A stretch of DNA of 64,000 nucleotides from Candidatus Methanoperedens nitratireducens (lineage in GTDB: Archaea > Halobacteriota > Methanosarcinia > Methanosarcinales > Methanoperedenaceae), in contig NZ_JMIY01000005.1 of NCBI RefSeq assembly GCF_000685155.1, forward strand, positions 269,698 through 333,697. The letters are read 5' to 3'. The notes beneath the pieces are model-generated. The model was not told where the DNA came from. It made no database searches and saw only the letters and a list, made by a program, of their open reading frames with translations. Made by a program: the position numbers and the translations under genes. Positions within the stretch are counted from its first letter, which is position 1, and the number at the start of each line of letters is the position of its first letter. Of the stretch, positions 43,645 to 53,178 are shown in pieces.

Positions 43645-44276
43645 TCAATCACCTCAAATTCATCAATAATTTTTCCTATATCGTGAAGTACCCTGATTAG
43701 ATCCTTTATATATAATTCCTTGTCTTTCTTGAATTTAGTTCTACTGTGCTTTATATCATAGATCTCTTTTAAAACCTGCATATCTATACCGTATCCATCT
43801 GAAACGGTCCTGAACATATCCTGTGTATCCTCATAATGCAGATCCCTCAGGTATATGAGCCCGCCTATTATGGGTGCAAGTGTAGGAAGTGCGGAAATTA
43901 TGAGGTCCTCAAGATCCTTATCCTTGAATTGAAGGTACTCTTCACGAAGATGGATCAGCTTTGAGCGGAACTCAAACTCAAGCTGGTGGCGCAGGTGCTT
44001 TTTAGATATCACTACATCCTTCAGGAAATCTTCACCAGAGAGTATTTTATGATGCTGCTTGATATTCAGAAATTCAATCGGGAACACATCCACTCCGCCA
44101 GTGAGTTCTTCCTTTGTAAGGACAAGAGGTATTTCCTTTAATTGCTTGAGCCTGCGTAAAGTATCAGAATCAAGGCTGTTGCATACCGCAAGGATGTTCT
44201 TCTCATCACCTGTGTAATACTCCACAAGTGCCACCAGGTTCTCTCCAAGTATTTCCTTAATTTTTTCTGTAGCCAT
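43641..44276 (-). CDS. Hypothetical protein between TPM and LemA genes
   Basis: 211 aa. The N-terminus (EKIKEILGENLVALVEYYTG...LTKEELTGGVDVFPIEFLNI) resembles a nucleotidyltransferase-like fold without obvious catalytic Asp pairs. The C-terminal half is helical and charged. Sandwiched between the TPM and LemA genes and overlapping the latter, so likely part of the same envelope-related function. Not recognised with confidence. Confidence 0.6.
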   Translation of the reverse strand: MATEKIKEILGENLVALVEYYTGDEKNILAVCNSLDSDTLRRLKQLKEIPLVLTKEELTGGVDVFPIEFLNIKQHHKILSGEDFLKDVVISKKHLRHQLEFEFRSKLIHLREEYLQFKDKDLEDLIISALPTLAPIIGGLIYLRDLHYEDTQDMFRTVSDGYGIDMQVLKEIYDIKHSRTKFKKDKELYIKDLIRVLHDIGKIIDEFEVIE

Positions 44277-44300
44277 TATATCACCCGTTAATTATCCCTG

Positions 44301-45053
44301 TCACCATCTGCCTCCAAACCCTCCTCCGCCTGACCTTCCACCACCGAACCCTCCAAAGCCACCTCCAAATCCCCCGCCACGTCCACCGCCTCCAAAGCCG
44401 CCTCTTGGATATCCGCCATAACCACCATAACCTCCATAATATCCTCTGCCTCTATGTCTTGTCTCTGACATGGTGCTCAATATAATAATTAATACTACAA
44501 AGCCAAAGATGGGAAGAAATAACCAGCCAGGTACCTCTGAGCTATCAGTCTGGTTAGTACCGTATTTTGATATGACCTCTTCATTACCTCCTATGAGTCC
44601 CTCGATTACCAGCATTGCCTCATAGATACCTTTGCCGTATTCGTCATTTTTGAAATTTGGTACGATTATCCTGTCCCCGATGTTGACCTTCATGCTGTCG
44701 GTAATAATACCTTCAAGTCCGTAGCCCACCTCAAACCTGTATTCCCGCTCCTGTTTTGCTACAAAGATCAGAAGACCGTTATCCTTATCCTTCTTACCTA
44801 TGCCGGCTCTCTCAAAGAGCCCTGTAGCATATATCTCCTTTGATTCCCCTTCTAAGGATTCTACGGTCACAACCGCGATCTCTACAGTCGTCTCTTTTTC
44901 TATCTTCTGTGCAAGCTGTGTTATCTTTGACTCATATGCCGGGTCTATCATATTGGCATTATCGGTAACAAAACCTGCAAGTTGCGGGTAACTGACCGCA
45001 CTCGCCAGTGGGAGTAACAGTATTAGGAAAACTAATGATATCCATTTTTTCAT
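44301..45053 (-). CDS. TPM-domain membrane protein
   Basis: Signal peptide (VFLILLLPLASA), TPM domain (PQLAGFVTDNANMIDPAYES, TVEIAVVTVESLEG, YEAMLVIEGLIGG), one transmembrane helix (IFGFVVLIIILSTM) and a C-terminal Gly/Arg/Phe-rich tail. YgcG-like, 250 aa. TPM proteins are linked to phosphatase or photosystem repair activity; the archaeal role is unknown. Confidence 0.87.
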   Translation of the reverse strand: MKKWISLVFLILLLPLASAVSYPQLAGFVTDNANMIDPAYESKITQLAQKIEKETTVEIAVVTVESLEGESKEIYATGLFERAGIGKKDKDNGLLIFVAKQEREYRFEVGYGLEGIITDSMKVNIGDRIIVPNFKNDEYGKGIYEAMLVIEGLIGGNEEVISKYGTNQTDSSEVPGWLFLPIFGFVVLIIILSTMSETRHRGRGYYGGYGGYGGYPRGGFGGGGRGGGFGGGFGGFGGGRSGGGGFGGRW

Positions 45054-45504
45054 TTTTAGCTCCTGATCGCCCAGTATAAGAGCTAATAAAATATTCTCTC
45101 AATACTGAGGCCGCACCTTTTCGCCTTTTCTCTGCCATATTGGATGTTTAGTTTAAATATATTGCTATTATAAATAATATAAATGAGGGTTGCGTAAAAG
45201 TAATGACAATCTCAAGAAAGCCCCTGCGGGGGCAAAATTATTAACAACGAACTTATACTAACTCAAAACGAACTCTTGGAGTTCGTTCCAGTTCGTTTAT
45301 GTTCGTTGTTTTTAGACTATCAGATTTCAAGATGAGGAGGAAGAAATGCGTTTATACTTTCCTATACGTTAAAAAAAACACAAAATCGGCTATGAACTAG
45401 TTCATAGATAACAATGAAAAAGACGATTAACAACGAACTCAAAACGAATTTAAACGAACTCATCAGCTCGAGTTCGTATCGAGTTCGTACCAGTTCGTTG
45501 TTTA
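45054..45504. repeat. Intergenic region with dispersed repeat copies B and D
   Basis: 450 bp without a gene. Copy D at ~45,241-45,312 is a short palindromic core (AACAACGAACT...AGTTCGTTGTT type). Copy B at ~45,384-45,505 shares over 40 identical bases with copy A at 20.9 kb and abuts the stop codon of the FrhB-like gene. GCCCCTGCGGGGGC at ~45,219-45,232 is a short hairpin. TATA-like runs near 45,155-45,180 may serve the TPM operon. Confidence 0.7.
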
Positions 45505-46557
45505 TTAATCAAGGCGACTCTTAGCGCTGCGCTCCATCTTTTTGCCTGACAGATTTTCGATGACCTGCATCTTCGGGGACCTGGGGTTCTCAGCTATAAA
45601 CCCGCATCTTAGCGCCCCATAATAGATCGATCTTCCAATCTCGCTCCGTATTATCATAGTTGTCCAGCCTGCTGGCGACCCGGCGCTTCCTACCGAGATG
45701 TCGGCATACTTTGAAGTAAAGTCCGCACAGATACGACAGTTAGATCTAACGAACCTCTTTATCTCGGCATGCTCAACTAGCGCCTTGCTGCCATCTGCAA
45801 AATTTATAATGAGCCCATCCTTTGTCATCTTGAACTTCTTAGCATTCTGCAGGTCCATCTTATTTCTCAGATACTCGGTAAGCTTGCTATCGAATTGCTC
45901 CATGCAGAAAAGTCCGATGATGAACTCAATAGAGTCAGAGGGCTCAAGTATTGCACCTTCCATATCAGGCATCTGCATGTTCCTCATGGCAAGTACCTGG
46001 CATGGGGTACCCACAAGCCCCAGTTTTGTAGAATGGTTGCGCCCATTAGAACCACCATCTCTGGAATGGTAAAGAAGTGCCTGGAACGTAGGCGACGGGG
46101 AGTATCGTACACCTGCAGAGGATACCAGCTCTTCATACGTTGTTGCGATCATAGGGATGGGTTTCAGGTCTTTAACGCCAGATACTACCGCGCCTTTGAT
46201 AAGCCCGGCGTTCAGTGCATACCACAGAAGGCTGGTAGTCACTCCCCCGTCCTGGCATACTTTCAAGATACCTTCATCTGTGCTTCTTGCTGAGCGGATA
46301 ATAGCATGCCTATCAAGGGTATCCCACTCTTTTTGCAGATTGCGGGAAACCTCTCCTGCCCTGGGACATACAATATTGCATAACTGGCAGCTTGCACATT
46401 CCTGTCTCATGACAGGATGCCCGTCAAAAGCTATGTTCTCAAGCCTGCACATCACAGTACATATGCTACAACCTGTACAGAGTCCCTTATCAAGTATATC
46501 TGATTTTAATTTTCTAAAGCCAGTAGTAAGATCACCATTCAACGTATTCCTATCCAT
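45505..46557 (-). CDS. FrhB/FdhB-family F420-linked oxidoreductase subunit
   Basis: Two ferredoxin motifs at the N-terminus (CTGCSICTVMCR and CASCQLCNIVCP). An FrhB core follows: KVCQDGGVTTSLLWYAL, GLVGTPCQVLAMRNMQ, FIIGLFCMEQF. A later NCRICADFTSKYADISVGS supplies further Cys. Such proteins pass electrons between F420 and Fe-S partners. No hydrogenase gene is adjacent. The ATG at 46,557 follows GGAGGAAATGAT; an ATG at 46,578 would add seven residues. Confidence 0.85.
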   Translation of the reverse strand: MDRNTLNGDLTTGFRKLKSDILDKGLCTGCSICTVMCRLENIAFDGHPVMRQECASCQLCNIVCPRAGEVSRNLQKEWDTLDRHAIIRSARSTDEGILKVCQDGGVTTSLLWYALNAGLIKGAVVSGVKDLKPIPMIATTYEELVSSAGVRYSPSPTFQALLYHSRDGGSNGRNHSTKLGLVGTPCQVLAMRNMQMPDMEGAILEPSDSIEFIIGLFCMEQFDSKLTEYLRNKMDLQNAKKFKMTKDGLIINFADGSKALVEHAEIKRFVRSNCRICADFTSKYADISVGSAGSPAGWTTMIIRSEIGRSIYYGALRCGFIAENPRSPKMQVIENLSGKKMERSAKSRLD

Positions 46558-46653
46558 ATCATTTCCTCCATATTTCAAAATTAATGTTTAAACATTATGT
46601 TTTATTAGAACATATGATAGGTTATTTATACCTTGCGTAATACGGAGGACAAG

Positions 46654-47202
46654 ATGATGCTGTTAAAGAATCCGGCAGGGGAATCCCCCAGAATAAGTGC
46701 AAGCGCATATGTCTGTGAATCTGCAGCGATAATAGGGAATGTGATAATTGGAGAACGGGTATTTATAGCCCCGAATGCCAGCATACGTGCAGATGAGCCT
46801 GGCTCTATGGTAATTATAGGGGAAGGCTGCAATATCCAGGATAATGTAGTAATCCATGCCCTGGCGCATACAAGAGTAGTGATAGGAGATTATACCTCCC
46901 TCTCCCACGGCTGTATTGTGCATGGACCGATCACGGTTGGAAAAAACTGTTTTATTGGCTTTAACTCGGTGGTGTTTGACTGCTCGATAGGAGATGGCTG
47001 CTTTGTTTCGCACAGGGTACTTATCAGGGGTGTGAATATTGCCTCAGGAAAAGCGGTGCAGGATGGTGAAGTCGTGATCAGGCAGACCAAAGCCGATACA
47101 CTGGAGAATGTGGGTGTTGAACATAATGATTTTGCCTCTTCGGTAGTGAGGACTAATATCATGCTTGCTGGATCATATCGATACAGAACTTTGGATAGCT
47201 GA
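46654..47202 (+). CDS. Second gamma-carbonic-anhydrase-family protein
   Basis: Hexapeptide beta-helix: AAIIGNVIIGERVFIAPNAS, GEGCNIQDNVVIHALAHTRV, SLSHGCIVHGPITVG. The three expected His ligands are in VVIHA and SHGCIVHG. It resembles the Cam/CamH clade of Methanosarcinales more closely than the copy at 34.9 kb does. The ATG at 46,654 is behind GGAGGACAAG. 182 aa. Confidence 0.82.
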   Translation: MMLLKNPAGESPRISASAYVCESAAIIGNVIIGERVFIAPNASIRADEPGSMVIIGEGCNIQDNVVIHALAHTRVVIGDYTSLSHGCIVHGPITVGKNCFIGFNSVVFDCSIGDGCFVSHRVLIRGVNIASGKAVQDGEVVIRQTKADTLENVGVEHNDFASSVVRTNIMLAGSYRYRTLDS

Positions 47203-47354
47203 GGTTAGTAATTATTACAGAATATGATAAATTATTTAAGCATATAGAGTATAGAAGCTCCCTATGAGACCAATCGGAAAAACTCAGGAGAAACAAAGGA
47301 GATCTGTCTGCGGCCTACCTTGAGATCTTCAATCGGATTACAAAAGATTAAATA

Positions 47355-47654
47355 ATGAATATGTATATTTTTGCGATGATGGAGACAGACGATCTCACAA
47401 AATGGGTTTTAACAGTTGACCGGAGGTTACTGGTAATGAGAACTATCCATGAACATGGACTGATAAAGGCATCAGAGATTGCAGAGAAGACAGGAAGATC
47501 ATTGCAGAATATCAGCCGTGCACTGCGGGAACTGGAGGAACATGAGCTGATTGAGTGCCTTACCCCCATGAAGCATACATGGAAGAGATTTATTCTGACC
47601 GAAAAAGGTGTGCTGGTATTTGAGAAGCTCAGGAAAAACCACCTGATTGATTAG
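47355..47654 (+). CDS. Winged-helix transcriptional regulator
   Basis: 99 aa, ArsR/MarR-like: RRLLVMRTIHEHGLIKASEI, recognition helix GRSLQNISRALRELEEHELI, wing ECLTPMKHTWKRFILTEKG. It precedes the antiporter operon by about 115 bp and may regulate it (inference). The first Met could instead be at MMETDD (47,376). Confidence 0.8.
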   Translation: MNMYIFAMMETDDLTKWVLTVDRRLLVMRTIHEHGLIKASEIAEKTGRSLQNISRALRELEEHELIECLTPMKHTWKRFILTEKGVLVFEKLRKNHLID

Positions 47655-47769
47655 AGATAAAAAAGCCTGAAGAGAAAAACGAAAGGAAAACGAAAGAAAA
47701 ATGAAAAGATTAATATTAAAGATGTACTCTCATGATGCAGATGACCGCAACAGGCACAGGAGATAAGCG

Positions 47770-48282
47770 TTGACAAGTAAAATCTTTAGTTTCACAGCTA
47801 CCTTTGTGGTGATGTATCTTTTCTGGCTCCTCAATTCAGGGGCGTTTGAGACATTCTATCTATCACTGGGTGCAGTCAGTGCCCTTTTTGTCTCCTATGC
47901 ATTCCACAGCCACTTTATGCTGATAAAGGAAGGGCGTTCTGCTGCCGTTTCATTTATCCGTTTTATAGGATATTTACCCTGGATAGTCTGGCAGATCGCA
48001 CTTGCAAACTGGGATGTGGTCAAGAGGGTGTTGAGCCCGGATATGCCAATCGATCCCCGCATCATATCATTTCAATCCGGATTGAAAAGCGATCTTTCGA
48101 TGACAACACTGGCAAATTCTATAACCCTTACCCCTGGCACCATAACCATTGATGTGGACAGGGACGGCACATTCTATGTTCATTCAATAGCTCAGGAGCC
48201 TGCTGAGAGCCTTCTCACCACACCCTGTGAAATGGCTACAAGGGTAGGTTATATATTCAGAGAATCCGGGAAGTGGAAGTAA
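47770..48282 (+). CDS. mrpE: Mrp/Mbh antiporter subunit E
   Basis: MnhE/MbhA-like: two N-terminal helices, then PWIVWQIALANWDVVKRVLS and ANSITLTPGTITIDVDRDGT, characteristic of this subunit. TTG start. It is the first gene of the antiporter operon. The stop overlaps the next ATG (TAATG). Confidence 0.9.
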   Translation: MTSKIFSFTATFVVMYLFWLLNSGAFETFYLSLGAVSALFVSYAFHSHFMLIKEGRSAAVSFIRFIGYLPWIVWQIALANWDVVKRVLSPDMPIDPRIISFQSGLKSDLSMTTLANSITLTPGTITIDVDRDGTFYVHSIAQEPAESLLTTPCEMATRVGYIFRESGKWK

Positions 48283-48545
48283 TGGTCTATTTTGAAGCAT
48301 TTATCTGGGTACTGCTTTTAACAACTTCCGTTGTTCTGTATCGCATAATTAGGGGTCCATCTCCATATGACCGCATGCTCGGTGTTAATGTTATCGGGAC
48401 AAAGACCATCGTTATCCTGGTACTTATTGGCTATGTATTCGAGAGACCATACTTTTTTGACATAGCCCTTCTCTATGCTATTCTTAATTTCATAGCCACT
48501 GTCATAATCGCAAAGTATCTTGAGAGCGGGAGGATATGCGAATGA
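48282..48545 (+). CDS. mrpF: Mrp antiporter subunit F
   Basis: Three-helix MnhF/MbhB: RIIRGPSPYDRMLGVNVIGT is diagnostic. 87 aa from the ATG at 48,282, which overlaps the mrpE stop. Its own stop overlaps mrpG (ATGA). Confidence 0.9.
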   Translation: MVYFEAFIWVLLLTTSVVLYRIIRGPSPYDRMLGVNVIGTKTIVILVLIGYVFERPYFFDIALLYAILNFIATVIIAKYLESGRICE

Positions 48546-48883
48546 TCGAGATATTGAAGTTAGTGATTGTAACCGCTTTCCTGGTAGTCGGGGCGTTCCT
48601 CATGCTCACAGCCGCAATAGGTCTTGTGCGGTTTCCTGATGTATATTCCAGGATGCATGCCACAGGCAAGTGCGATACTCTCGGTGTGAGTTTGATGCTC
48701 ACGGGCCTTGTGATATTTCAGGGACCTGACCTTGTGAGCGTGAAGCTGCTTTTTATAATATTCTTTGTGCTGTTCACAGGTCCTGTTGCAGTCCATGCCC
48801 TGTTCAGGGCTGCAGTTACCCGGGGCTATAAGGTGTGGACAAGGGAAGGATGGAAGCTCTGGAAAAAGGAGGGGCATGAATGA
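48542..48883 (+). CDS. mrpG: Mrp antiporter subunit G
   Basis: MnhG/MbhC: LTAAIGLVRFPDVYSRMHAT followed by GKCDTLGVSL is the family signature. Three helices, charged C-terminus. ATGA overlaps on both sides. Confidence 0.9.
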   Translation: MIEILKLVIVTAFLVVGAFLMLTAAIGLVRFPDVYSRMHATGKCDTLGVSLMLTGLVIFQGPDLVSVKLLFIIFFVLFTGPVAVHALFRAAVTRGYKVWTREGWKLWKKEGHE

Positions 48884-49128
48884 TATTCTCTGTTGACTTA
48901 GTGCTGCTTTTGCTTATCCTTGTCCTGGCTGTGGCGTCTATTATGGTTAAGGACCTCCTCGAGTCTACTGTGCTTTTTGCATGTTTCAGCTTTCTGATGG
49001 CTGTTATATGGGTTGAGATGAACTCGGTGGATGTTGCCTTTACCGAGGCTGCTGTGGGCGCTGGTGTATCCACCATACTTCTGGTGGCTGCCATAGCCTG
49101 CACAAGAAGGTATGAGGAGGAGAGGTAA
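48880..49128 (+). CDS. MbhD-like (DUF4040) antiporter subunit
   Basis: 82-aa membrane protein with VKDLLESTVLFACFSFLMAV and DVAFTEAAVGAGVSTILLVA, which corresponds to a C-terminal portion of bacterial MrpA (NuoJ-like). A separate small gene is the archaeal Mbh arrangement. Confidence 0.88.
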   Translation: MIFSVDLVLLLLILVLAVASIMVKDLLESTVLFACFSFLMAVIWVEMNSVDVAFTEAAVGAGVSTILLVAAIACTRRYEEER

Positions 49129-49403
49129 TGAGGCGTTACCTGGCTATTTTGAGCTGTGCTCTTTTCTTTGCAATTCTTGCTTATGGTGTGCCAGATCTTC
49201 CAGATCTTGGCGACCCTGATGCTCCTGCCAACAAACATGTGGCGCAGCGTTATATCGAGGGATCGTATACAGAATCAGGAGTGCCAAATATTGTTACTGC
49301 TGTACTGGCAAACTACAGAGGTTATGATACGCTGGGTGAGACCGCGGTTATATTCACGGCAGGGATTACAGTTATGCTTTTGATAAGGAGGAAGTGGAAT
49401 TGA
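49128..49403 (+). CDS. MbhE-like antiporter subunit
   Basis: 91 aa; helix, an extracytoplasmic loop (NIVTAVLANYRGYDTLGETA) and a second helix (VIFTAGITVMLLI). The YRGFDTLGE-type motif defines the MbhE/MrpA C-terminal segment. TAATG overlap with the previous gene. Confidence 0.88.
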   Translation: MRRYLAILSCALFFAILAYGVPDLPDLGDPDAPANKHVAQRYIEGSYTESGVPNIVTAVLANYRGYDTLGETAVIFTAGITVMLLIRRKWN

Positions 49404-49873
49404 AGGCTATATCTGTAACTGAACCCGTGGTGGAAACCAGATCCGTAACAGGATCCATAATATGCAGGACAAGTGCCAGTATCATGGTCCCATTTATACT
49501 GCTGTGGGGATTGTATGTGCTCATCCACGGTGCTTTAGGACCGGGGGGTGGATTCCAGGCAGGCGTTATCCTGGCGGCTGGTTTTATCCTGCATACCGCT
49601 GCCTTTGGCCTTAAGGAAACAAAGAAGATACTGCCTGTGAAACTGGTAATGGTAATGGCCAGCACTGGACCTCTTATATATGTAGGTATGGGAATACTTG
49701 CCATAATCTTTGGAGGCAACTTTCTTGAATATGGAGCGCTTCCACTCGGGCATTCACCTGCTGAAGCGAGCAAATACGGAATAGAGATTGTAGAAGTGGG
49801 TATAGGACTTACAGTAATGGCGATAATGGTCTCCATATTCTATGATATTGCCCTTAGAAAGAAGGTGGAATAG
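49400..49873 (+). CDS. mrpB: Mrp antiporter subunit B
   Basis: MnhB domain: PFILLWGLYVLIHGALGPGG then GFQAGVILAAGFILHTAAFG. The TTG at 49,400 overlaps the upstream TGA and has AAGGAGGAAG eight bases before it; a GTG at 49,394 is an alternative. An N-terminal cytoplasmic stretch of about 25 residues precedes the first helix. 157 aa. Confidence 0.9.
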   Translation: MKAISVTEPVVETRSVTGSIICRTSASIMVPFILLWGLYVLIHGALGPGGGFQAGVILAAGFILHTAAFGLKETKKILPVKLVMVMASTGPLIYVGMGILAIIFGGNFLEYGALPLGHSPAEASKYGIEIVEVGIGLTVMAIMVSIFYDIALRKKVE

Positions 49874-50230
49874 ATGGTACTGGACATAATTTTTGCAAAA
49901 TATAATTACATCATATACATAACCCTCATGACCATCGGCTTTTACGGCATGATAGGCAAGAGAAACCTCATAAAGAAACTGATAGGCATGAGTATATTCC
50001 AGTATTCCATATTCTTATTCTATGTATCAGCGGCTGATGTAAGCGGCGGCACGGCACCTATTCTCTTAAAGGAGCCTGCAGTTTATGTAAATCCACTCCC
50101 GCATGTACTGATACTTACAGCAATAGTCGTAGCAGTAAGTACCCTGGCTGTGGGTCTTTCTCTTGTTATACGGATATACAAAGAATTCGGGACACTTGAT
50201 GAAGATAAGATCATAGAGTTGAGCAGATGA
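49874..50230 (+). CDS. mrpC: Mrp antiporter subunit C (NuoK-like)
   Basis: Three helices with FYGMIGKRNLIKKLIGMSIF, PILLKEPAVYVNPLPHVLIL and TAIVVAVSTLAVGLSLVIRI, which match MnhC. The ATG follows the mrpB stop directly; its stop overlaps the next gene. Confidence 0.92.
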   Translation: MVLDIIFAKYNYIIYITLMTIGFYGMIGKRNLIKKLIGMSIFQYSIFLFYVSAADVSGGTAPILLKEPAVYVNPLPHVLILTAIVVAVSTLAVGLSLVIRIYKEFGTLDEDKIIELSR

Positions 50231-51693
50231 TAACAGACCACCTTTCAGTATTGATTATTGCAGTCGGCCTTTTGGGGGCATTCTTCACACCCATCATAGG
50301 GTTGATCAGAAAAGAGATGTGCAGTCTCTGGGCATCATTTATAATCCTGCTCCAGTTCCTTATAAGTATCTTTCTCCTCTACCAGGTGATAATAGCAGGA
50401 AACATAAGCTACTGGCTGGGGGGCTGGGAGCCTCCATGGGGCATAGAGTATGCGGTTGACCTTCTGAACGCCTTTGTGCTGGTTATTGTGGCAGGTATCT
50501 GCTTCTCAGTTTCAATATATGGAAGAAAAAGCCTTGGATTTGAGGTCCCGGATAAAGAGCTGCCGCTGTATACGCTGTATATACTTCTCACCACAGGCAT
50601 GCTGGGCATTGTGGTGACAGGGGACATCTTCAACCTGTATGTGTTCCTGGAGATAGGCTCCCTGGCAGCTTATGCCCTGATCGCTATGGGAGGCAGGCAT
50701 TCGCTCACAGCAAGCTTCAACTACATGATAATGGGTACGGTTTCAGCTTCTTTTATTCTTTTAGGCATAGGCTACCTGTATGTGATGACAGGCACCCTCA
50801 ACATGGCAGATATCTCAGCACTTCTCCCTTCACTCTACGGAAGGCCGGTCATCCTTGTAGCGATTGCGCTGCTTGTGGTGGGATTGAGCATCAAGACAGC
50901 GCTGTTCCCGCTCCACACATGGCTTCCTGATGCCTATACACATGCCCCGTCTGCCGTGAGCGCCGTGCTCTCAGGCACCTTTACCAAGGTCGGGATATAT
51001 GCCCTTATCAGGGTGATGTTCACTGTTATATCCCCCTCCTATGTGATAGAGACCGTGCCTGTGATGAGCATTCTCTCCTGGGTTGCAGCTATCGGCATAC
51101 TTGCAGGATCATTGCTGGCAATAGCCCAGTATGATATAAAACGGATGCTTGCCTATTCAAGTGTAAGCCAGATAGGTTACATATTCCTGGGAATCGGTAT
51201 GGCAAACAAGCTTGCCATGACAGGGGGAATCCTCCATATCCTCAGCCACAGCCTGATGAAAGTCGGGCTTTTTATGGTTGCAGGGGCAATCATCTACCGC
51301 ACAGGCATAAGGAACATATACCAGCTAAAAGGTATGGGTAAAAAGATGCCCTATACAATGGCTGCTTTTGTGATCGGGGCGCTCTCCATGATAGGGATAC
51401 CCCCCACAATAGGCTTTGCAAGCAAATTCTATCTTGCATGGGGGGCACTGGGAGCAGGAGAATGGGTATTTGTTGTGGTTATCCTTTTAAGCAGCCTGCT
51501 CACTGCGGTTTACTTCTGGAGGATCTTTGAGAATGCGTTCTTTGGCGTACACGAGGATATAAAGAAGGATGAAGCGCCCATCAGTATGCTTTTGCCCATC
51601 CTGGCATTTGCAGTCATAACGGTCTTGCTCGGTCTTTTAGCATCCCTTCCCATAGGGATAATAGAACAATGGGTAACAGGAGTATTGCCATAG
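50227..51693 (+). CDS. mrpD: Mrp antiporter subunit D (NuoM/N-like), copy 1
   Basis: 488 aa, about 14 helices. The helix-5 Glu is in LYVFLEIGSLAAYAL, the helix-7 Lys is in SGTFTKVGIYALIRV, and the helix-12 Lys is in SHSLMKVGLFMVAG; these form the proton path in complex I-like subunits. Overlaps mrpC by four bases. Confidence 0.92.
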   Translation: MITDHLSVLIIAVGLLGAFFTPIIGLIRKEMCSLWASFIILLQFLISIFLLYQVIIAGNISYWLGGWEPPWGIEYAVDLLNAFVLVIVAGICFSVSIYGRKSLGFEVPDKELPLYTLYILLTTGMLGIVVTGDIFNLYVFLEIGSLAAYALIAMGGRHSLTASFNYMIMGTVSASFILLGIGYLYVMTGTLNMADISALLPSLYGRPVILVAIALLVVGLSIKTALFPLHTWLPDAYTHAPSAVSAVLSGTFTKVGIYALIRVMFTVISPSYVIETVPVMSILSWVAAIGILAGSLLAIAQYDIKRMLAYSSVSQIGYIFLGIGMANKLAMTGGILHILSHSLMKVGLFMVAGAIIYRTGIRNIYQLKGMGKKMPYTMAAFVIGALSMIGIPPTIGFASKFYLAWGALGAGEWVFVVVILLSSLLTAVYFWRIFENAFFGVHEDIKKDEAPISMLLPILAFAVITVLLGLLASLPIGIIEQWVTGVLP

Positions 51694-51702
51694 GAGAAAT
51701 AT

Positions 51703-53178
51703 ATGGAAACAGTTACATCGTTTGGCCCGGGTCTTGCAGTGCTTGTCTCTCTCATCGGAGCAGCCATGATACTCATTTTTGGCAGATACCCGAATATCAG
51801 GGAAAGTATCTCGATTATCGCCGGGATTATCAAATTCGGGATCGTGGCCTCCATGATCCCTGCTGTTATGGATGGTAAGATCATCGAGCTCAAACTGTGG
51901 GAGGTATTGCCAAACCTACCCATAATGTTTAGAGTGGATGCCTTCGGTCTTCTCTTCGGGCTAATCGCTTCTTTCCTGTGGATATTCACAACGTTCTATT
52001 CAATCGGCTACATGCGGACATTGAAAGAGCATGCTCAGACAAGATTTTTCTTCTGCTTTGCAATGGCACTATCCTCTGCGATAGGCATAGCTTTCTCTGC
52101 AAATCTCTTCACTCTCTTCATTTTTTACGAGATACTCACAGTTTCAACCTATCCCCTGGTCATACATATCGAAACCCGTGATGCCATGAGCGCGGGGAGA
52201 AAATACCTCTTATACCTTCTGACCGCCGGTATCTTTCTCCTGTTCTCTATCATAGCCGTGTACCACTACACAGGCACCACAGACTTTGCCCCGGGCGGGA
52301 TTCTTGCAGGAAAGGGAATCCCTGTGAACATGCTCTACCTGCTCTTCATAACCTTCATGATAGGCTCTGCCAAGGCAGCCTTCATGCCCCTCCATTCATG
52401 GCTGCCATCAGCAATGATAGCCCCAACGCCGGTAAGTGCATTATTGCATGCCGTGGCAGTTGTAAAGGTGGGTGTGTTCACAGCAACAAGGATCATCCTG
52501 TATATCTTTGGCATCGATCTCATGAAGGAAACAGGGCTTGCCCTTGCCATGGCATATTTTGTAGCATTCACGATCATAGTTGCATCGCTGTTTGCCCTCA
52601 CCCACGACAACCTGAAGAAAAGACTGGCATACTCCACCATAAGCCAGCTCTCCTATGTTATACTGGGTGTGGTCATGCTCACACCTGCCGGCATCACGGG
52701 GGGGATGCTGCATATTCTGAACCATGCCTTTATGAAGATTACCCTCTTCTTCTGTGCAGGGGCGATCATTGTAGCCTCAGGCAAAGAGAAGATCAGCGAA
52801 ATGAACGGGATTGCAAGACAGATGCCTCTCACGATGATAGCATTCACTCTTGGGGCGATCGGTATGGCAGGTACACCACCCATGGCAGGTTTCATAAGTA
52901 AGTGGTATATGCTGATCGGCTCAGTAGAGATAGAGCAGATCCCTCTGCTGTTTGTACTCCTTGTAAGTACGCTTCTAAATGTCGCATACTTTGCTCCAAT
53001 AATCATAAATGCTTTTTTTAAAGAACCTGATAAGGAGCTATCTTATAAAGAGGCTCCATTATTCATGCTCATACCGCTGATATTGACAGGGATAATCTCG
53101 CTTGTACTCGGTATCTGGCCTGATGAGCCTCTTGCCATAGTCAGGATTGCGGTACAGAGCCTGACAGGGGGAACATAA
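51703..53178 (+). CDS. Mrp antiporter subunit D-like (NuoL/M/N), copy 2
   Basis: 491 aa. Glu in LFIFYEILTVSTYPLVIHIE, Lys in AVVKVGVFTATRIILY, helix-12 HILNHAFMKITLFFCAGA. Intact key residues suggest an active ion channel half. AGGAGAAATAT precedes the ATG. Confidence 0.9.
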   Translation: METVTSFGPGLAVLVSLIGAAMILIFGRYPNIRESISIIAGIIKFGIVASMIPAVMDGKIIELKLWEVLPNLPIMFRVDAFGLLFGLIASFLWIFTTFYSIGYMRTLKEHAQTRFFFCFAMALSSAIGIAFSANLFTLFIFYEILTVSTYPLVIHIETRDAMSAGRKYLLYLLTAGIFLLFSIIAVYHYTGTTDFAPGGILAGKGIPVNMLYLLFITFMIGSAKAAFMPLHSWLPSAMIAPTPVSALLHAVAVVKVGVFTATRIILYIFGIDLMKETGLALAMAYFVAFTIIVASLFALTHDNLKKRLAYSTISQLSYVILGVVMLTPAGITGGMLHILNHAFMKITLFFCAGAIIVASGKEKISEMNGIARQMPLTMIAFTLGAIGMAGTPPMAGFISKWYMLIGSVEIEQIPLLFVLLVSTLLNVAYFAPIIINAFFKEPDKELSYKEAPLFMLIPLILTGIISLVLGIWPDEPLAIVRIAVQSLTGGT

